A stretch of 64,000 nt of DNA. It comes from Massilia eburnea. Lineage in GTDB: Bacteria; Pseudomonadota; Gammaproteobacteria; Burkholderiales; Burkholderiaceae_D. The notes beneath the pieces were generated by a model, which was not told the DNA's origin, searched no databases, and was given only the letters and a program-made list of their open reading frames with translations. Every line of letters begins with the position of its first letter. Position 1 is the first letter of the stretch. The DNA lies in assembly GCF_009720745.1 (NCBI RefSeq), contig NZ_WNKX01000008.1:124001-188000 (forward strand), given 5' to 3'. Shown here in pieces: positions 1 to 10,230 of this stretch. Both the position numbers and the translations under genes were made by a program.

Positions 1-2
1 GT

Positions 3-596
3 GCCGAACATGCCTGGGTGCGCGGCATCAACGCCTTCCTGCCCGATTCGATCGGCGTGCGCTGGGCGCGCTACCTGCCCGAGGCGCCGACGCCGGAGCA
101 GGAATTCCATTCCCGTTTCAGCGCCCGTTCGCGCACCTACCATTACCTGCTGTACAACCACCAGGTGCGCTCGCCGCTGCTGGCGGGCCGCGCCGGTTTC
201 ACGCACTGGGACCTGGACGTTGCACGCATGCGCGAAGCGGTCAAGCCGCTGATCGGCACCCATGATTTCACTGCCTTTCGCGCCTCCATGTGCCAGGCCA
301 AGACGCCGGTCAAGGAAATGCAGATGATCGAGATCGAGCGCCATGGCGACATGATACTGTTCACGCTGCGCGCCAGCGCCTTCCTGCACCACATGGTACG
401 TAACCTGGTCGGTTCCCTGGTCTACGTCGGCCAAGGACGCGAAAGCACCGACTGGCTGGGCGAACTGCTGGCGGGGAAGGATCGCACCAAGGCGGCGCCG
501 ACCTTCATGCCGGACGGCCTGTACCTGTCAAAAATCGAATACGACGAACAATGGGGCCTGCCGTACGAAGAGCCCAGCATCCTGCCCGCTTTCTGA
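3..596 (+). CDS. truA: tRNA pseudouridine synthase A, 3' part
   Basis: TruA converts uridines 38-40 of the tRNA anticodon arm to pseudouridine in the cytoplasm. The frame is open to the window edge, so the gene is cut at its 5' end. About 197 codons of a usual ~265 remain, and the catalytic Asp of the RTDxGVHA motif lies outside. Family features inside are a PD-I-VRWAR-type strand near the start, the FSARSRTYHYLLYNH segment and LHHMVRNLVGSL near residue 125. It ends 11 bp before trpF, with a Shine-Dalgarno-like TGAGGAA spanning the stop, so the two are probably cotranscribed. truA-trpF-trpB linkage is common in proteobacteria. Confidence 0.93.
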   Translation, partial: AEHAWVRGINAFLPDSIGVRWARYLPEAPTPEQEFHSRFSARSRTYHYLLYNHQVRSPLLAGRAGFTHWDLDVARMREAVKPLIGTHDFTAFRASMCQAKTPVKEMQMIEIERHGDMILFTLRASAFLHHMVRNLVGSLVYVGQGRESTDWLGELLAGKDRTKAAPTFMPDGLYLSKIEYDEQWGLPYEEPSILPAF

Positions 597-607
597 GGAA
601 TCAAGCA

Positions 608-1300
608 ATGCCACGCACCCGCATCAAGATCTGCGGCCTGACCCGCGAAGAAGACGTCCAGGCCGCCGTGGCGGCGGGCGCCGATGCGGTGGGTTTTGTA
701 TTTTATGAAAAGAGCCCGCGCTATGTAACGCCGGCGCGCGCAGCGGAACTGATTGCGCTGCTGCCGCCTTACGTGACCCCGGTCGGCCTGTTCGTGAACC
801 ATACGGCGCAGCAGGTGGCCGATACCGTGGCGGTGGCGCCAATATCACTTTTGCAATTCCACGGCGACGAGACGGCGCAGCAGTGCGCCGAGGCGGCGCG
901 GGCGGCTGGCAGGGCGTTTGTGCGGGTCTTCCGCGTCAAACCCGACACAAGCGGCGCTGAGCTGCTAGAATATGAGCGACTTTGCCGCGCATCCAGTGGC
1001 TTGTTCTCGGGCCTCCTGCTCGACACCTTCGTGGATGCATATGGCGGCGCAGGAAAGGTTTTCGATTGGTCTCTAATCCCAAAAGATCTCGCGCATCGGG
1101 CCGTTTTGAGTGGTGGCTTGAGCGTGCAAAATGTGACTGGCGCAGTGGCCAGCGTTCGCCCTTACGCGGTTGACGTCTCAAGTGGCGTCGAGCGCGCCAA
1201 GGGCATCAAAGATGCTCGCCTGATCGCGGAGTTCATCCGCGGCGTGCGGGCAGCAGATGCCACGTTTGAGAAAGATCCGCACCATGAAAACCCCGGTTGA
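608..1300 (+). CDS. trpF: phosphoribosylanthranilate isomerase
   Basis: TrpF isomerises N-(5'-phosphoribosyl)anthranilate to CdRP, the third committed step of tryptophan synthesis, in a cytoplasmic single-domain TIM barrel. The 230-residue product opens with the [12 protein letters not shown] motif carrying the catalytic cysteine (residue 9). It has [17 protein letters not shown] and the [14 protein letters not shown] segment with the catalytic aspartate. I chose the ATG at 608 because TGAGGAA lies just upstream and the KICG motif then sits at the usual distance from the N-terminus; an upstream start at 551 would add non-conserved residues. The 3' end overlaps trpB by 17 bp, which favours translational coupling. 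Confidence 0.96.
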   Translation: MPRTRIKICGLTREEDVQAAVAAGADAVGFVFYEKSPRYVTPARAAELIALLPPYVTPVGLFVNHTAQQVADTVAVAPISLLQFHGDETAQQCAEAARAAGRAFVRVFRVKPDTSGAELLEYERLCRASSGLFSGLLLDTFVDAYGGAGKVFDWSLIPKDLAHRAVLSGGLSVQNVTGAVASVRPYAVDVSSGVERAKGIKDARLIAEFIRGVRAADATFEKDPHHENPG

Positions 1301-2525
1301 TGCGCCTCCAGCGCACCTGTTCCACGCCTCGTCTTACCACCTGCCTGACGCCACCGGCCATTTCGGCCCTTACGGCGGCTCCTTTGTTGCCGAAACCCTG
1401 AGCTACGCGCTGGCCGAGCTGCGCGAAGCCTATGAGCGCTACAGCAAGGATGAACTGTTTCTCGAAGAGTTCCGCTATGAGCTGAAACACTTCGTCGGCC
1501 GTCCATCGCCTGTGTACCACGCCAAGCGCTGGTCCGACCAGCTGGGCGGCGCCCAGATTTTCTTCAAGCGCGAAGACCTGAACCATACCGGCGCGCACAA
1601 AATCAATAACGTGATCGGCCAGGCTTTGCTTGCCAAGCGCATGGGCAAGCCGCGCATCATCGCCGAAACCGGCGCTGGTCAGCACGGCGTTGCTACCGCG
1701 ACCATTTGCGCCCGTTTTGGGCTGGAATGCGTCGTCTACATGGGCAGCGAGGATGTGAAGCGCCAGGCGCAGAACGTGTACCGCATGAAGCTCCTGGGTG
1801 CGACCGTGGTGCCGGTGGAATCCGGTTCCAAGACCCTGAAGGATGCGCTGAACGAGGCGATGCGCGACTGGGTGACCAATATTGAAAACACCTTCTACAT
1901 CATCGGCACTGTAGCGGGTCCGCACCCGTACCCGATGATGGTGCGCGATTTCCAGTCGGTGATCGGCGAGGAATGCCTGCAGCAGATGCCTGAGATGACC
2001 GGGCGCCAGCCGGACTATGTGGTCGCCTGCATCGGCGGCGGTTCGAATGCGATGGGGATTTTCTATCCCTACATCGACCAGGCTGCGACGGCTCTGGTTG
2101 GCGTGGAGGCGGCAGGGGAGGGACTGGAGTCGGGCAAGCATGCTGCTTCGCTGACGGCCGGTTACCCGGGCGTTTTGCATGGCAACCGTACCTACCTGCT
2201 GCAGGATGAGGGCGGGCAGATTATCGAGACGCATTCGGTCTCGGCGGGCCTGGATTACCCGGGCGTGGGGCCGGAACACTCGTACCTGAAGGATTCGGGG
2301 CGCGCGCAGTACGTGTCGATTACCGATGATGAGGCATTGCAGGCTTTCCACGATTGCTGCCATATCGAGGGGATTATTCCTGCGCTGGAGTCGTCGCATG
2401 CGCTGGCGTATGCGGCCAAGCTGGCTGCGACGCTGCCGAAGGATAAGATCATCCTGGCTAATCTGTCGGGCCGTGGGGACAAGGATATGCATACCGTGGC
2501 GCAGCGCGCTGGGTTGCAGTTCTAA
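1284..2525 (+). CDS. trpB: tryptophan synthase beta chain
   Basis: TrpB joins indole and L-serine to form tryptophan using PLP, in an alpha2-beta2 complex with TrpA. The 413-residue product has the full family signature: [13 protein letters not shown] near the N-terminus, HTGAHKINN with the PLP lysine (K106), [20 protein letters not shown] for the phosphate, and LSGRGDKD near the C-terminus. The ATG at 1284 gives the normal N-terminus; an upstream ATG at 1257 would add nine unrelated residues. It starts inside trpF. A 164 bp palindromic element separates it from trpA, which is unusual because trpB and trpA normally lie very close. Confidence 0.97.
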   Translation: MKTPVDAPPAHLFHASSYHLPDATGHFGPYGGSFVAETLSYALAELREAYERYSKDELFLEEFRYELKHFVGRPSPVYHAKRWSDQLGGAQIFFKREDLNHTGAHKINNVIGQALLAKRMGKPRIIAETGAGQHGVATATICARFGLECVVYMGSEDVKRQAQNVYRMKLLGATVVPVESGSKTLKDALNEAMRDWVTNIENTFYIIGTVAGPHPYPMMVRDFQSVIGEECLQQMPEMTGRQPDYVVACIGGGSNAMGIFYPYIDQAATALVGVEAAGEGLESGKHAASLTAGYPGVLHGNRTYLLQDEGGQIIETHSVSAGLDYPGVGPEHSYLKDSGRAQYVSITDDEALQAFHDCCHIEGIIPALESSHALAYAAKLAATLPKDKIILANLSGRGDKDMHTVAQRAGLQF

Positions 2526-2527
2526 AA

Positions 2528-2691
2528 CCGGTAAACCAGGGTCTGACCCAAGGGTCAGACCCATGTCTGATCACCTGCCGCGGGAGCGGGTCCAGGCCTT
2601 TGATCTTCTTCGAAAGTCAACAGCGCACACCCATGCACGCGGCTGCCGAGTAGACGGGGTCTGACCCTTGGGTCAGACCCAGGTTTACCGG
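2528..2691. repeat. nested-palindrome element inside the trp operon
   Basis: Almost the whole trpB-trpA spacer is one inverted-repeat element. The left arm (2528-2562) and right arm (2657-2691) are 35 bp each and match as reverse complements at 34 positions. Each arm is itself a hairpin, GGGTCTGACCC-AA-GGGTCAGACCC on the left and its counterpart on the right. The 94 bp core (2563-2656) has no convincing gene. The outer ends read CCGGTAAACC and GGTTTACCGG, which is a transposon-like arrangement. It resembles a MITE or REP-type element; no flanking duplication is obvious. The trpA ribosome site lies just beyond it. Confidence 0.8.
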
Positions 2692-2708
2692 GTTGAAAAG
2701 GAAAAAAC

Positions 2709-3512
2709 ATGACTCGTATCGCAAATACTTTCGCCGCCCTGAAAGCGCAAAACAAAAAAGCCCTGGTCACCTTCATCACCGCTGGTGACCCAGAACCCGG
2801 CAAAACCGTGGAACTGATGCACGCCCTGGTCGAGGGCGGCGCCGACATCCTCGAACTCGGCATCCCATTCTCCGACCCGATGGCCGAAGGCCCCGTGATC
2901 CAGCGCGCCTGCGAGCGCGCCCTGGCCCATGGTGTCAGCATCCGCGACTGCTTCGACTTCGTGCGTGAATTCCGCAAAACGAACAGCACCACCCCGGTGG
3001 TCCTGATGGGCTACGCCAACCCGATCGAGCGCCTGGGTGCCGACGCCTACATTGACGCCAGCAGCTCCGCCGGCGCCGACGGCGCCATCGTGGTCGACTA
3101 CCCGCCGGAAGAGTGCGAGGAATTCGCGGCCAAGATGCGCGCGGCAGGGCAGGACCTGATCTTCCTGCTGGCCCCCACCTCGACCGAAGCGCGCGTGCAG
3201 CAAGTGGCGCGCGTCGGCAGCGGTTTCACGTACTATGTGTCACTGAAAGGCGTCACCGGCGCCGGCCACATCGACACCGAAGACGTGGCGCGCCGCCTGG
3301 ACATGATCCGCAAGCACGTCCAGCTGCCGCTGGGCGTCGGCTTCGGCATCCGCGACGGCGCGACCGCCAGGGCCGTGGCCAGTGTGGCCGATGCCGTGGT
3401 GATCGGCAGCCGCATCATCCAGGAAATCGAGGCGGCAGGCCCGGAAAATGCTGCAAAATCAGTACGATCGTTCGTTTCCGGCATTCGCCAGGCACTCGAC
3501 GAAAAGCGTTGA
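2709..3512 (+). CDS. trpA: tryptophan synthase alpha chain
   Basis: TrpA cleaves indole-3-glycerol phosphate to indole and glyceraldehyde 3-phosphate and channels indole to TrpB. The 267-residue TIM barrel has the expected FITAGDP segment, [10 protein letters not shown] with catalytic Glu49, and the phosphate-binding GVGFGIRDG near residue 215. The second catalytic acid, Asp60 in E. coli (PLADGP), is Glu here (PMAEGP). That conservative change could alter rate but need not abolish activity. The ATG at 2709 follows AAAAGGAAAAAAC, a reasonable ribosome site. A palindromic element lies directly upstream, so its expression relative to trpB may be altered. Confidence 0.95.
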   Translation: MTRIANTFAALKAQNKKALVTFITAGDPEPGKTVELMHALVEGGADILELGIPFSDPMAEGPVIQRACERALAHGVSIRDCFDFVREFRKTNSTTPVVLMGYANPIERLGADAYIDASSSAGADGAIVVDYPPEECEEFAAKMRAAGQDLIFLLAPTSTEARVQQVARVGSGFTYYVSLKGVTGAGHIDTEDVARRLDMIRKHVQLPLGVGFGIRDGATARAVASVADAVVIGSRIIQEIEAAGPENAAKSVRSFVSGIRQALDEKR

Positions 3513-3526
3513 TCTGAAAGCAATAA

Positions 3527-3569
3527 TCTGCCTGTTTTGTTCGACAGGACAGGCAGAACCGGCTACACT
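3527..3569 (+). promoter_or_regulatory. hairpin and candidate accD promoter
   Basis: The trpA-accD spacer holds an inverted repeat, TCTGCCTGT (3527-3535) with ACAGGCAGA (3549-3557), without a following T run. Overlapping it is a possible sigma-70 promoter: TTCGAC at 3540-3545, an 18 bp spacer, and TACACT at 3564-3569. This would start transcription about 25 bp before the accD ATG. Hairpin seen directly; promoter assignment is inference. Confidence 0.4.
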
Positions 3570-3601
3570 TCCGGCCTAAGTTAGTGCAAGAGGAGAAATT
3601 T

Positions 3602-4474
3602 ATGAGCTGGTTGGAAAAATTGCTGCCACCGCGCATCCAGCGCTCGGACGCTGCCGCTCGCAAGACAATGCCTGAAGGCCTGTGGGTGAAATGCCCATCC
3701 TGCGAGGCTGTGCTGTACCGTACCGACCTCGAGTCGAACCTGCACGTCTGCCCAAAATGCGACCACCACATGCGTATCCGCGCCCGTGAGCGCCTGGACG
3801 CACTGCTGGACGCCGGCGGCCGTTATGAAATCGGCCAGGAAACCTTGCCGGTCGATACGCTGAAGTTCAAAGACAGCAAGAAATACCCTGATCGCCTGAA
3901 GCAGGCGATGGAAGCCACCGGCGAAACCGACGCCCTGATCGCGATGGGCGGCTCGATCATGAGCCTGCCGGTTGTCGTGGCGTGCTTCGAATTCGAATTC
4001 ATGGGCGGTTCCATGGGTTCCGTGGTGGGCGAGCGTTTCGCCCGCGCAGCCCAGGTTGCGCTGGAACAGAAGGTGCCGTTCATCTGCGTGACCGCCACCG
4101 GCGGCGCCCGTATGCAGGAAGGCCTGCTGTCGCTGATGCAGATGGCGAAAACCACCGCCATGCTGACCAAGCTGGCCGAGAAGAAGCTGCCGTTCATCTC
4201 GGTGCTGACCGACCCGACCATGGGCGGCGTGTCCGCATCGTTCGCCTTCATGGGCGACGTGGTGATGGCAGAGCCGAAAGCGCTGATCGGCTTTGCCGGC
4301 CCGCGCGTGATCGAAAACACCGTGCGTGAAAAGCTGCCGGAAGGCTTCCAGCGTTCCGAGTTCCTGCTGCAGAAGGGCGCGATCGACATGATCGTGGACC
4401 GCCGCCAGATGCGCGAAGAAATCGCCCGCCTGCTGGCGCTGATGCAGAACCAGGCCGTCGAAGTTCTGGCCTAA
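3602..4474 (+). CDS. accD: acetyl-CoA carboxylase carboxyltransferase subunit beta
   Basis: AccD with AccA forms the carboxyltransferase half of acetyl-CoA carboxylase, making malonyl-CoA for fatty-acid synthesis in the cytoplasm. The 290-residue product has the N-terminal zinc ribbon with four cysteines (C31, C34, C50, C53) followed by the crotonase-like domain, including [12 protein letters not shown] and [18 protein letters not shown] for carboxybiotin and acyl-CoA binding. The ATG at 3602 sits behind AAGAGGAGAAATTT, a strong ribosome site; an in-frame start 18 bp earlier would cover that site. Its position between trpA and folC is standard in beta- and gammaproteobacteria. Confidence 0.97.
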   Translation: MSWLEKLLPPRIQRSDAAARKTMPEGLWVKCPSCEAVLYRTDLESNLHVCPKCDHHMRIRARERLDALLDAGGRYEIGQETLPVDTLKFKDSKKYPDRLKQAMEATGETDALIAMGGSIMSLPVVVACFEFEFMGGSMGSVVGERFARAAQVALEQKVPFICVTATGGARMQEGLLSLMQMAKTTAMLTKLAEKKLPFISVLTDPTMGGVSASFAFMGDVVMAEPKALIGFAGPRVIENTVREKLPEGFQRSEFLLQKGAIDMIVDRRQMREEIARLLALMQNQAVEVLA

Positions 4475-4540
4475 GCTTTACGTTTTACCCGGCGCGCGCA
4501 GCCTCCTGCGCTGCGCGCCCAGACTCCCTCCCTGGCGATA

Positions 4541-5830
4541 ATGTCCAATCTCCCGAATACCCTCCCCGAATGGCTTGCGCTGATCGAGTCGCGCCACGCC
4601 GAAACCGTCATCAATATGGGCCTGGAGCGCGTACGCGCGGTCAAGGAACGCATGGGCCTGCAGTTCAAGTGCCCGGTCATCATGGTGGCCGGCACCAACG
4701 GCAAAGGCTCGACCTGCGCTATGCTGGAGTCGATCCTGCTGCAGGGCGGCTACCGCGTTGGCCTGTACATCAAGCCGCACTTCCTGCACTTCAACGAGCG
4801 TGCGCGCCTGAATGGGGACATGGCGAGCGACGAGCAGCTGGTGGAGGCATTCAATTTCGTGGAACGGGCGCGCGGCGACATCTCGCTGACGTATTTTGAA
4901 TTCACCACGCTGGCGATCATGCACCTGATGTCGCAAGCGCCCCTGGATGTGGTCATCCTGGAGGTGGGGCTGGGCGGACGCCTGGATGCGGTCAATGTGA
5001 TCGACGCCGATGTTTCCATCGTGACCAGCGTCGACATCGACCACGTGGATTACCTGGGCGGCACGCGCGAACAGATCGGCTTCGAGAAAGCCGGCATTTT
5101 CCGCACCGGCAAGGCGGCGATCTGCAGCGACCCGGTGCCGCCGCAGGCACTGATCGACCATGCCGTGGAAATCGGCGCCGACCTGTGGCTGATGGGCCGT
5201 GACTTTAATTATGCGGGCGACAAGCAGCAGTGGAACTATGGCGGCCGTTCGCAGCGCCGCAATTCGCTGGCTTATCCTGGCTTGCGCGGCGCCAACCAGC
5301 TGCTCAACGCCTGCGCGGCGCTGGCTGCACTGGAAGCGCTGAAGATGGAACTGCCAGTCGGCGCGCAGGAAGTCCGCACCGGCCTGGTGATGGTGGAACT
5401 GCCGGGCCGCTTCCAGGTGCTGCCGGGCCGTCCGACCGTGATTTACGACGTGGCGCACAACCCGCACGCTGCTGCCGCGCTGGCGCAGAACGTGGGCAAT
5501 ATGGGCTACAGCCCGTACACCTTCGCGGTGTTCGGATCCATGCACGACAAGGATATCGATGGCGTGATCAAGGCCATGGCGCCGTGCGTCGACCATTGGT
5601 GCCTTACCAATCTGCCATCGCCGCGCGCGGCCACCGCTTCCGAGCTGGCCGCCAAGGTGCAGTCGATTGAACCGAAAATGGGTGAGAAAACCGCCAATAT
5701 TTTCGATGATCCAGGCCAGGCATTCGCAAATGCGATGAGCAGGGCGGGCGAGAATGATAGAATTGTGGTCTTTGGATCATTCCTGACCGTCGCCGGCGTC
5801 ATGGCGGCGAAAAAATCCTCACTCCACTGA
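4541..5830 (+). CDS. folC: dihydrofolate/folylpolyglutamate synthase
   Basis: FolC adds L-glutamate to dihydropteroate and then to tetrahydrofolates, using ATP, in the cytoplasm. The 429-residue product has the Mur-ligase P-loop (VAGTNGKGST, about residue 50), ILEVGLGGRLDAVNVI with the family acidic residues, and the C-terminal domain with YDVAHNPHAA. The spacer from accD holds a short GC-rich hairpin (about 4491-4519) without a T tract, so readthrough from accD is likely. It is followed after 11 bp by the SPOR-protein gene, as in the E. coli accD-folC-dedD-cvpA-purF series. Confidence 0.95.
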   Translation: MSNLPNTLPEWLALIESRHAETVINMGLERVRAVKERMGLQFKCPVIMVAGTNGKGSTCAMLESILLQGGYRVGLYIKPHFLHFNERARLNGDMASDEQLVEAFNFVERARGDISLTYFEFTTLAIMHLMSQAPLDVVILEVGLGGRLDAVNVIDADVSIVTSVDIDHVDYLGGTREQIGFEKAGIFRTGKAAICSDPVPPQALIDHAVEIGADLWLMGRDFNYAGDKQQWNYGGRSQRRNSLAYPGLRGANQLLNACAALAALEALKMELPVGAQEVRTGLVMVELPGRFQVLPGRPTVIYDVAHNPHAAAALAQNVGNMGYSPYTFAVFGSMHDKDIDGVIKAMAPCVDHWCLTNLPSPRAATASELAAKVQSIEPKMGEKTANIFDDPGQAFANAMSRAGENDRIVVFGSFLTVAGVMAAKKSSLH

Positions 5831-5841
5831 GAAAATCACGC

Positions 5842-6798
5842 ATGGGCTTGTTATCGAAATTTGGCAAAGACAAGCAAGATGCCGCTGGTGAAGACAGCGG
5901 CTACTATCGCGCCCAGGACGACCGGGACCTGAGCGAAAAAGCCCGTTCCAAGCGCGCATCCAGTGCCGGCGCCGACGCGGCACCGCGCCGCGGCGCCGGT
6001 AAAAATACTCCAGATCCTGTACTGCCAGAGAAAAAGCGCGCCCGCCGCCGCCTGGTCGGCGCCATTGCGCTGGCCCTCGCTGTTGCCATCGGCCTGCCGA
6101 TGCTGCTCGATTCCGAACCTAAATCGTCGGTGTCGGATATCGCCATCAATATGCCGTCCAAGGACAAGCCGGGCGAGCCGCTGAATGGCGGTCCTGCGAC
6201 CGCACCTGCGCCGGTTCCAGCAATCGAACAGCCAGCCGCGCCAAGCCAGGCTCCAGCCACAACGCCTGCTTCCGCCAAGCCGGCCGCCGCGACGTCTTCG
6301 CGCACAGTGGCGCCGGTCGCCGCAGCCGGCGCCGCCCTCGACAAGGGCGAAGAGATTGTCCACTTGCCGAGCAAGCCGGCGGTGACCGAACCTGTAAAGC
6401 CGCCAAAAGCGGCCGAACCAAAAGCGACCGAGCCTAAAGTCGCCAAGGCCGAAGTAAAGCACACCGAACCGAAGCCGGAGCCGAAGAAACCGGAAGCCAA
6501 GCCCGCCCCGTCCGACGATGCGCGCGCCATGGCTATCCTGGAAGGCAAGCCCGCCGAAGCTGCGCCATCGACCAAGTTTGTGATCAAGGTCGGCGCCTTC
6601 GCCGCGAAAGAAAAAGTGGAAGAGCTGCAGCGCAAGCTGGGTGATGCCGGCATCAAGTCCTATGCGCAAAAGGTCACTACCGCCAGTGGCGAATTGACCA
6701 GCGTGCGAGTCGGTCCATTCCCGAACAAGGAAGAAGCCGAAAAGGTCAAAGCCAAGCTGGTCAAACTGGGCCTGAACGGCAGCCTGACCCCGGCCTGA
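5842..6798 (+). CDS. dedD: SPOR-domain cell-division protein, DedD-like
   Basis: DedD-type proteins sit in the inner membrane and bind denuded septal peptidoglycan through a C-terminal SPOR domain. The 318-residue product has a charged cytoplasmic N-terminus, one membrane segment (about residues 71-89, RLVGAIALALAVAIGLPMLL), a long Ala/Pro/Lys/Glu linker with KPEPKKPE-like repeats, and a SPOR domain (about 243-318) beginning FVIKVGAFA. The assignment rests on this topology plus its place between folC and cvpA. The linker's biased composition produces a long open frame on the opposite strand, which I regard as a shadow. Confidence 0.88.
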   Translation: MGLLSKFGKDKQDAAGEDSGYYRAQDDRDLSEKARSKRASSAGADAAPRRGAGKNTPDPVLPEKKRARRRLVGAIALALAVAIGLPMLLDSEPKSSVSDIAINMPSKDKPGEPLNGGPATAPAPVPAIEQPAAPSQAPATTPASAKPAAATSSRTVAPVAAAGAALDKGEEIVHLPSKPAVTEPVKPPKAAEPKATEPKVAKAEVKHTEPKPEPKKPEAKPAPSDDARAMAILEGKPAEAAPSTKFVIKVGAFAAKEKVEELQRKLGDAGIKSYAQKVTTASGELTSVRVGPFPNKEEAEKVKAKLVKLGLNGSLTPA

Positions 6799-6823
6799 CA
6801 GGATGATCTGAGGCTGCACTGAC

Positions 6824-7312
6824 GTGACGATTTTTGATTACCTGGTTATTTTCGTGCTTGTCTCCTCCGTCATCATCGGCACCCTGCGCGGCCTGGTCAA
6901 AGAAATACTCTCGCTGGCCGGCTGGATCATTGCCTTTGTCGTCGCCAACGCTTACGGCCCGTGGCTCGCGGCCATGCTGCCGGAGGCCATCCCGGGCGTC
7001 GTGGTGCGCCTGATTGTTGCCTTCATTGCACTGTTTATCGTTGCGCGCATCCTGATTGCCCTGGTGACCATGGCGATCGAGGCGCTGATCGAGGCCGGCG
7101 GCCTGTCGCTGGCCGATCGCGGCCTGGGAAGCTTGTTTGGACTGGCGCGAGGCATTGTGATTGTGCTGGCCGGCGTCATATTGGCAGGGATGACTTCCAT
7201 GCCGAAGCAGGATTTCTGGAAGAACGCGCTGTTGAGTCCCATGGCGGAATCCGGCGTGCGAAGCGTAAAACCATTCCTGCCCGCCGATGTGGCGCAGCAT
7301 GTCCATTTTTAG
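6824..7312 (+). CDS. cvpA: colicin V production family membrane protein
   Basis: CvpA is a small inner-membrane protein linked to colicin V export and envelope homeostasis; its biochemical role is unsettled. The 162-residue product starts at a GTG (6824), opens with TIFDYLVIFVLVSSVIIGTLRG and has four hydrophobic segments ending near residue 126, then a soluble tail. The RGLVKEILSLAGW stretch is typical of the family. GAGG lies about 10 bp upstream of the GTG. The gene immediately precedes purF, the usual arrangement. Confidence 0.92.
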   Translation: MTIFDYLVIFVLVSSVIIGTLRGLVKEILSLAGWIIAFVVANAYGPWLAAMLPEAIPGVVVRLIVAFIALFIVARILIALVTMAIEALIEAGGLSLADRGLGSLFGLARGIVIVLAGVILAGMTSMPKQDFWKNALLSPMAESGVRSVKPFLPADVAQHVHF

Positions 7313-7351
7313 AATTCGTTAAATCCGCAGTACCAAGTTTAGGAGCACACC

Positions 7352-8877
<1,526 letters not shown>

Positions 8878-8878
<1 letters not shown>

Positions 8879-10107
8879 TGAAGAACTACGGCTTCACGAC
8901 CACCATCCTGCACAACGACCGCCAGAAAGGCATCGAACACGGCTCGCTGCACAAGCCGATCCACACCTCGGTGACTTTCGGCTATGCCGACGCTCGCCAG
9001 CTGGCGTCGGTCTTCCAGGGCAAGGAGCCGGGCTTCCGCTACGGCCGCCAGGGCAACCCTACCGTTGCCGCGCTGGAGGATAAGGTCAGCAAGATGGAGC
9101 AGGGCGTGGGCACGATCTGCTTCGCTACGGGCATGGGCGCCATCGGCGCCGTGTTCCAGGCGCTGCTGCGTGCCGGCGACCATGTCGTGTCGTCGTCTTT
9201 CCTGTTCGGGAATACCAACTCGCTGTGGCAAACCGTGGCCGGGCAGGGCGTGGGCGTGGACTTTGTCGACGCCACCGACGTGGCCAATGTGGCGGCCGCG
9301 CTCAAGCCTGAAACCCGCATGGTGTTCGTGGAAACGATCGCCAACCCGCGCACCCAGATCGCCGACCTGAAACGCATCGGCGAACTGTGCGCGGAGCGCG
9401 GCATCCTGTACATCGTCGACAACACGATGACCTCGCCCTACCTGTTCCGCCCGAAAGACGTCGGCGCGGGCCTGGTGGTGAATGCCCTGACCAAATCGAT
9501 TGGCGGCCATGGCAACGCCTTGGGCGGCGCGCTGACCGATACCGGCGCATATGACTGGACCAGGTTCCCGAATATCTTCGAGAACTACAAAAAGAACCCT
9601 TCGGTCCAATGGGGCCTGGTGCAGATCCGCGCCAAGGCGCTGCGCGATTTCGGCGCGTCGCTGGCGCCGGAAGCTGCCCACCATATCGCCGTTGGCGCTG
9701 AAACGCTGGCGCTGCGCATGGACCGCACTTCCGCCAATGCCCGCGCGCTGGCGGAAATGCTGGAAGCGGATGAACGCGTGGCTGCCGTCTACTACCCCGG
9801 CCTGGAATCGCACCCGCAGCATGGCATCGCAGCTGAGCTGTTCAAGGATTTCGGCTCGCTGTTGAGCTTTGAACTGAAGGAAGGTATCGACTGCTTCGAC
9901 TACCTGAACAAGCTGAAGCTCGCGATCCCAACCTCCAACCTGGGCGACACCCGCACCCTGGTGATTCCCGTCTCGCACACCATCTTCTACGAGATGGGCC
10001 CAGAGCGCCGCGCCTCGATGGGCATTGCCGACAGCCTGATCCGCGTCTCCGTCGGCATCGAAGACACCGCCGACCTGATCGCCGACTTCAAGAGCGCCCT
10101 CGACTAA
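8878..10107 (+). CDS. trans-sulfuration PLP enzyme, cystathionine gamma-synthase family
   Basis: The 409-residue product belongs to the Cys/Met-metabolism PLP enzymes (cystathionine gamma-synthase, sulfhydrylase or gamma-lyase type). The RYGRQGNPT segment near residue 57, YIVDNTMTSPYL for PLP, and ALTKSIGGHGN with the Schiff-base lysine are visible. Position after cvpA-purF matches metZ (O-succinylhomoserine sulfhydrylase) of Pseudomonas, but the sequence diverges from the MetZ I know, so substrate is left open. It is coupled to purF by a one-base overlap. A MetX-like gene lies just downstream on the other strand, though that protein appears to be secreted. Confidence 0.85.
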
Positions 10108-10115
10108 TACACTCC

Positions 10116-10224
10116 AGCCCGTGTCCCACCATGGGGTCACACCCGAAATGGGACACGAGTTCAGCTGTTTATCGGCCGAGCCCGTGTCCCGAAACGGGTG
10201 TGACCCCAAGGTGGGACACGGGCT
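10116..10224. repeat. nested-palindrome element between convergent genes
   Basis: The spacer between the PLP-enzyme gene and the converging MetX-like gene is one large imperfect palindrome. The left arm (10116-10157) and right arm (10183-10224) are 42 bp each and agree as reverse complements apart from a few bases, mostly in the short inner loop. Within each arm GTGTCCC pairs with GGGACAC, so each arm can also fold alone. The architecture matches the element in the trp operon. It may act as a bidirectional terminator, but no T tract follows. Confidence 0.75.
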
Positions 10225-10230
10225 CAGCCG

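Noticed and set aside
1233..2564. 443-codon open frame on the minus strand opposite trpB
   Set aside because: It mirrors the high-GC codon pattern of trpB, has Arg/His/Gln-rich content with no recognisable domain, and trpB is certain.
2563..2656. Small peptide gene inside the trp palindromic element
   Set aside because: The short ATG-initiated frame is only about 33 codons, has no ribosome site and no recognisable sequence.
4491..4519. GC-rich hairpin after accD as a terminator
   Set aside because: No T tract follows and folC is normally cotranscribed with accD; probably structural noise in GC-rich DNA.
5851..6819. 322-codon minus-strand frame opposite the SPOR protein
   Set aside because: It is Gly/Arg/Phe-rich low-complexity sequence produced by the biased Ala/Pro/Lys linker codons of dedD; no start context or family resemblance.
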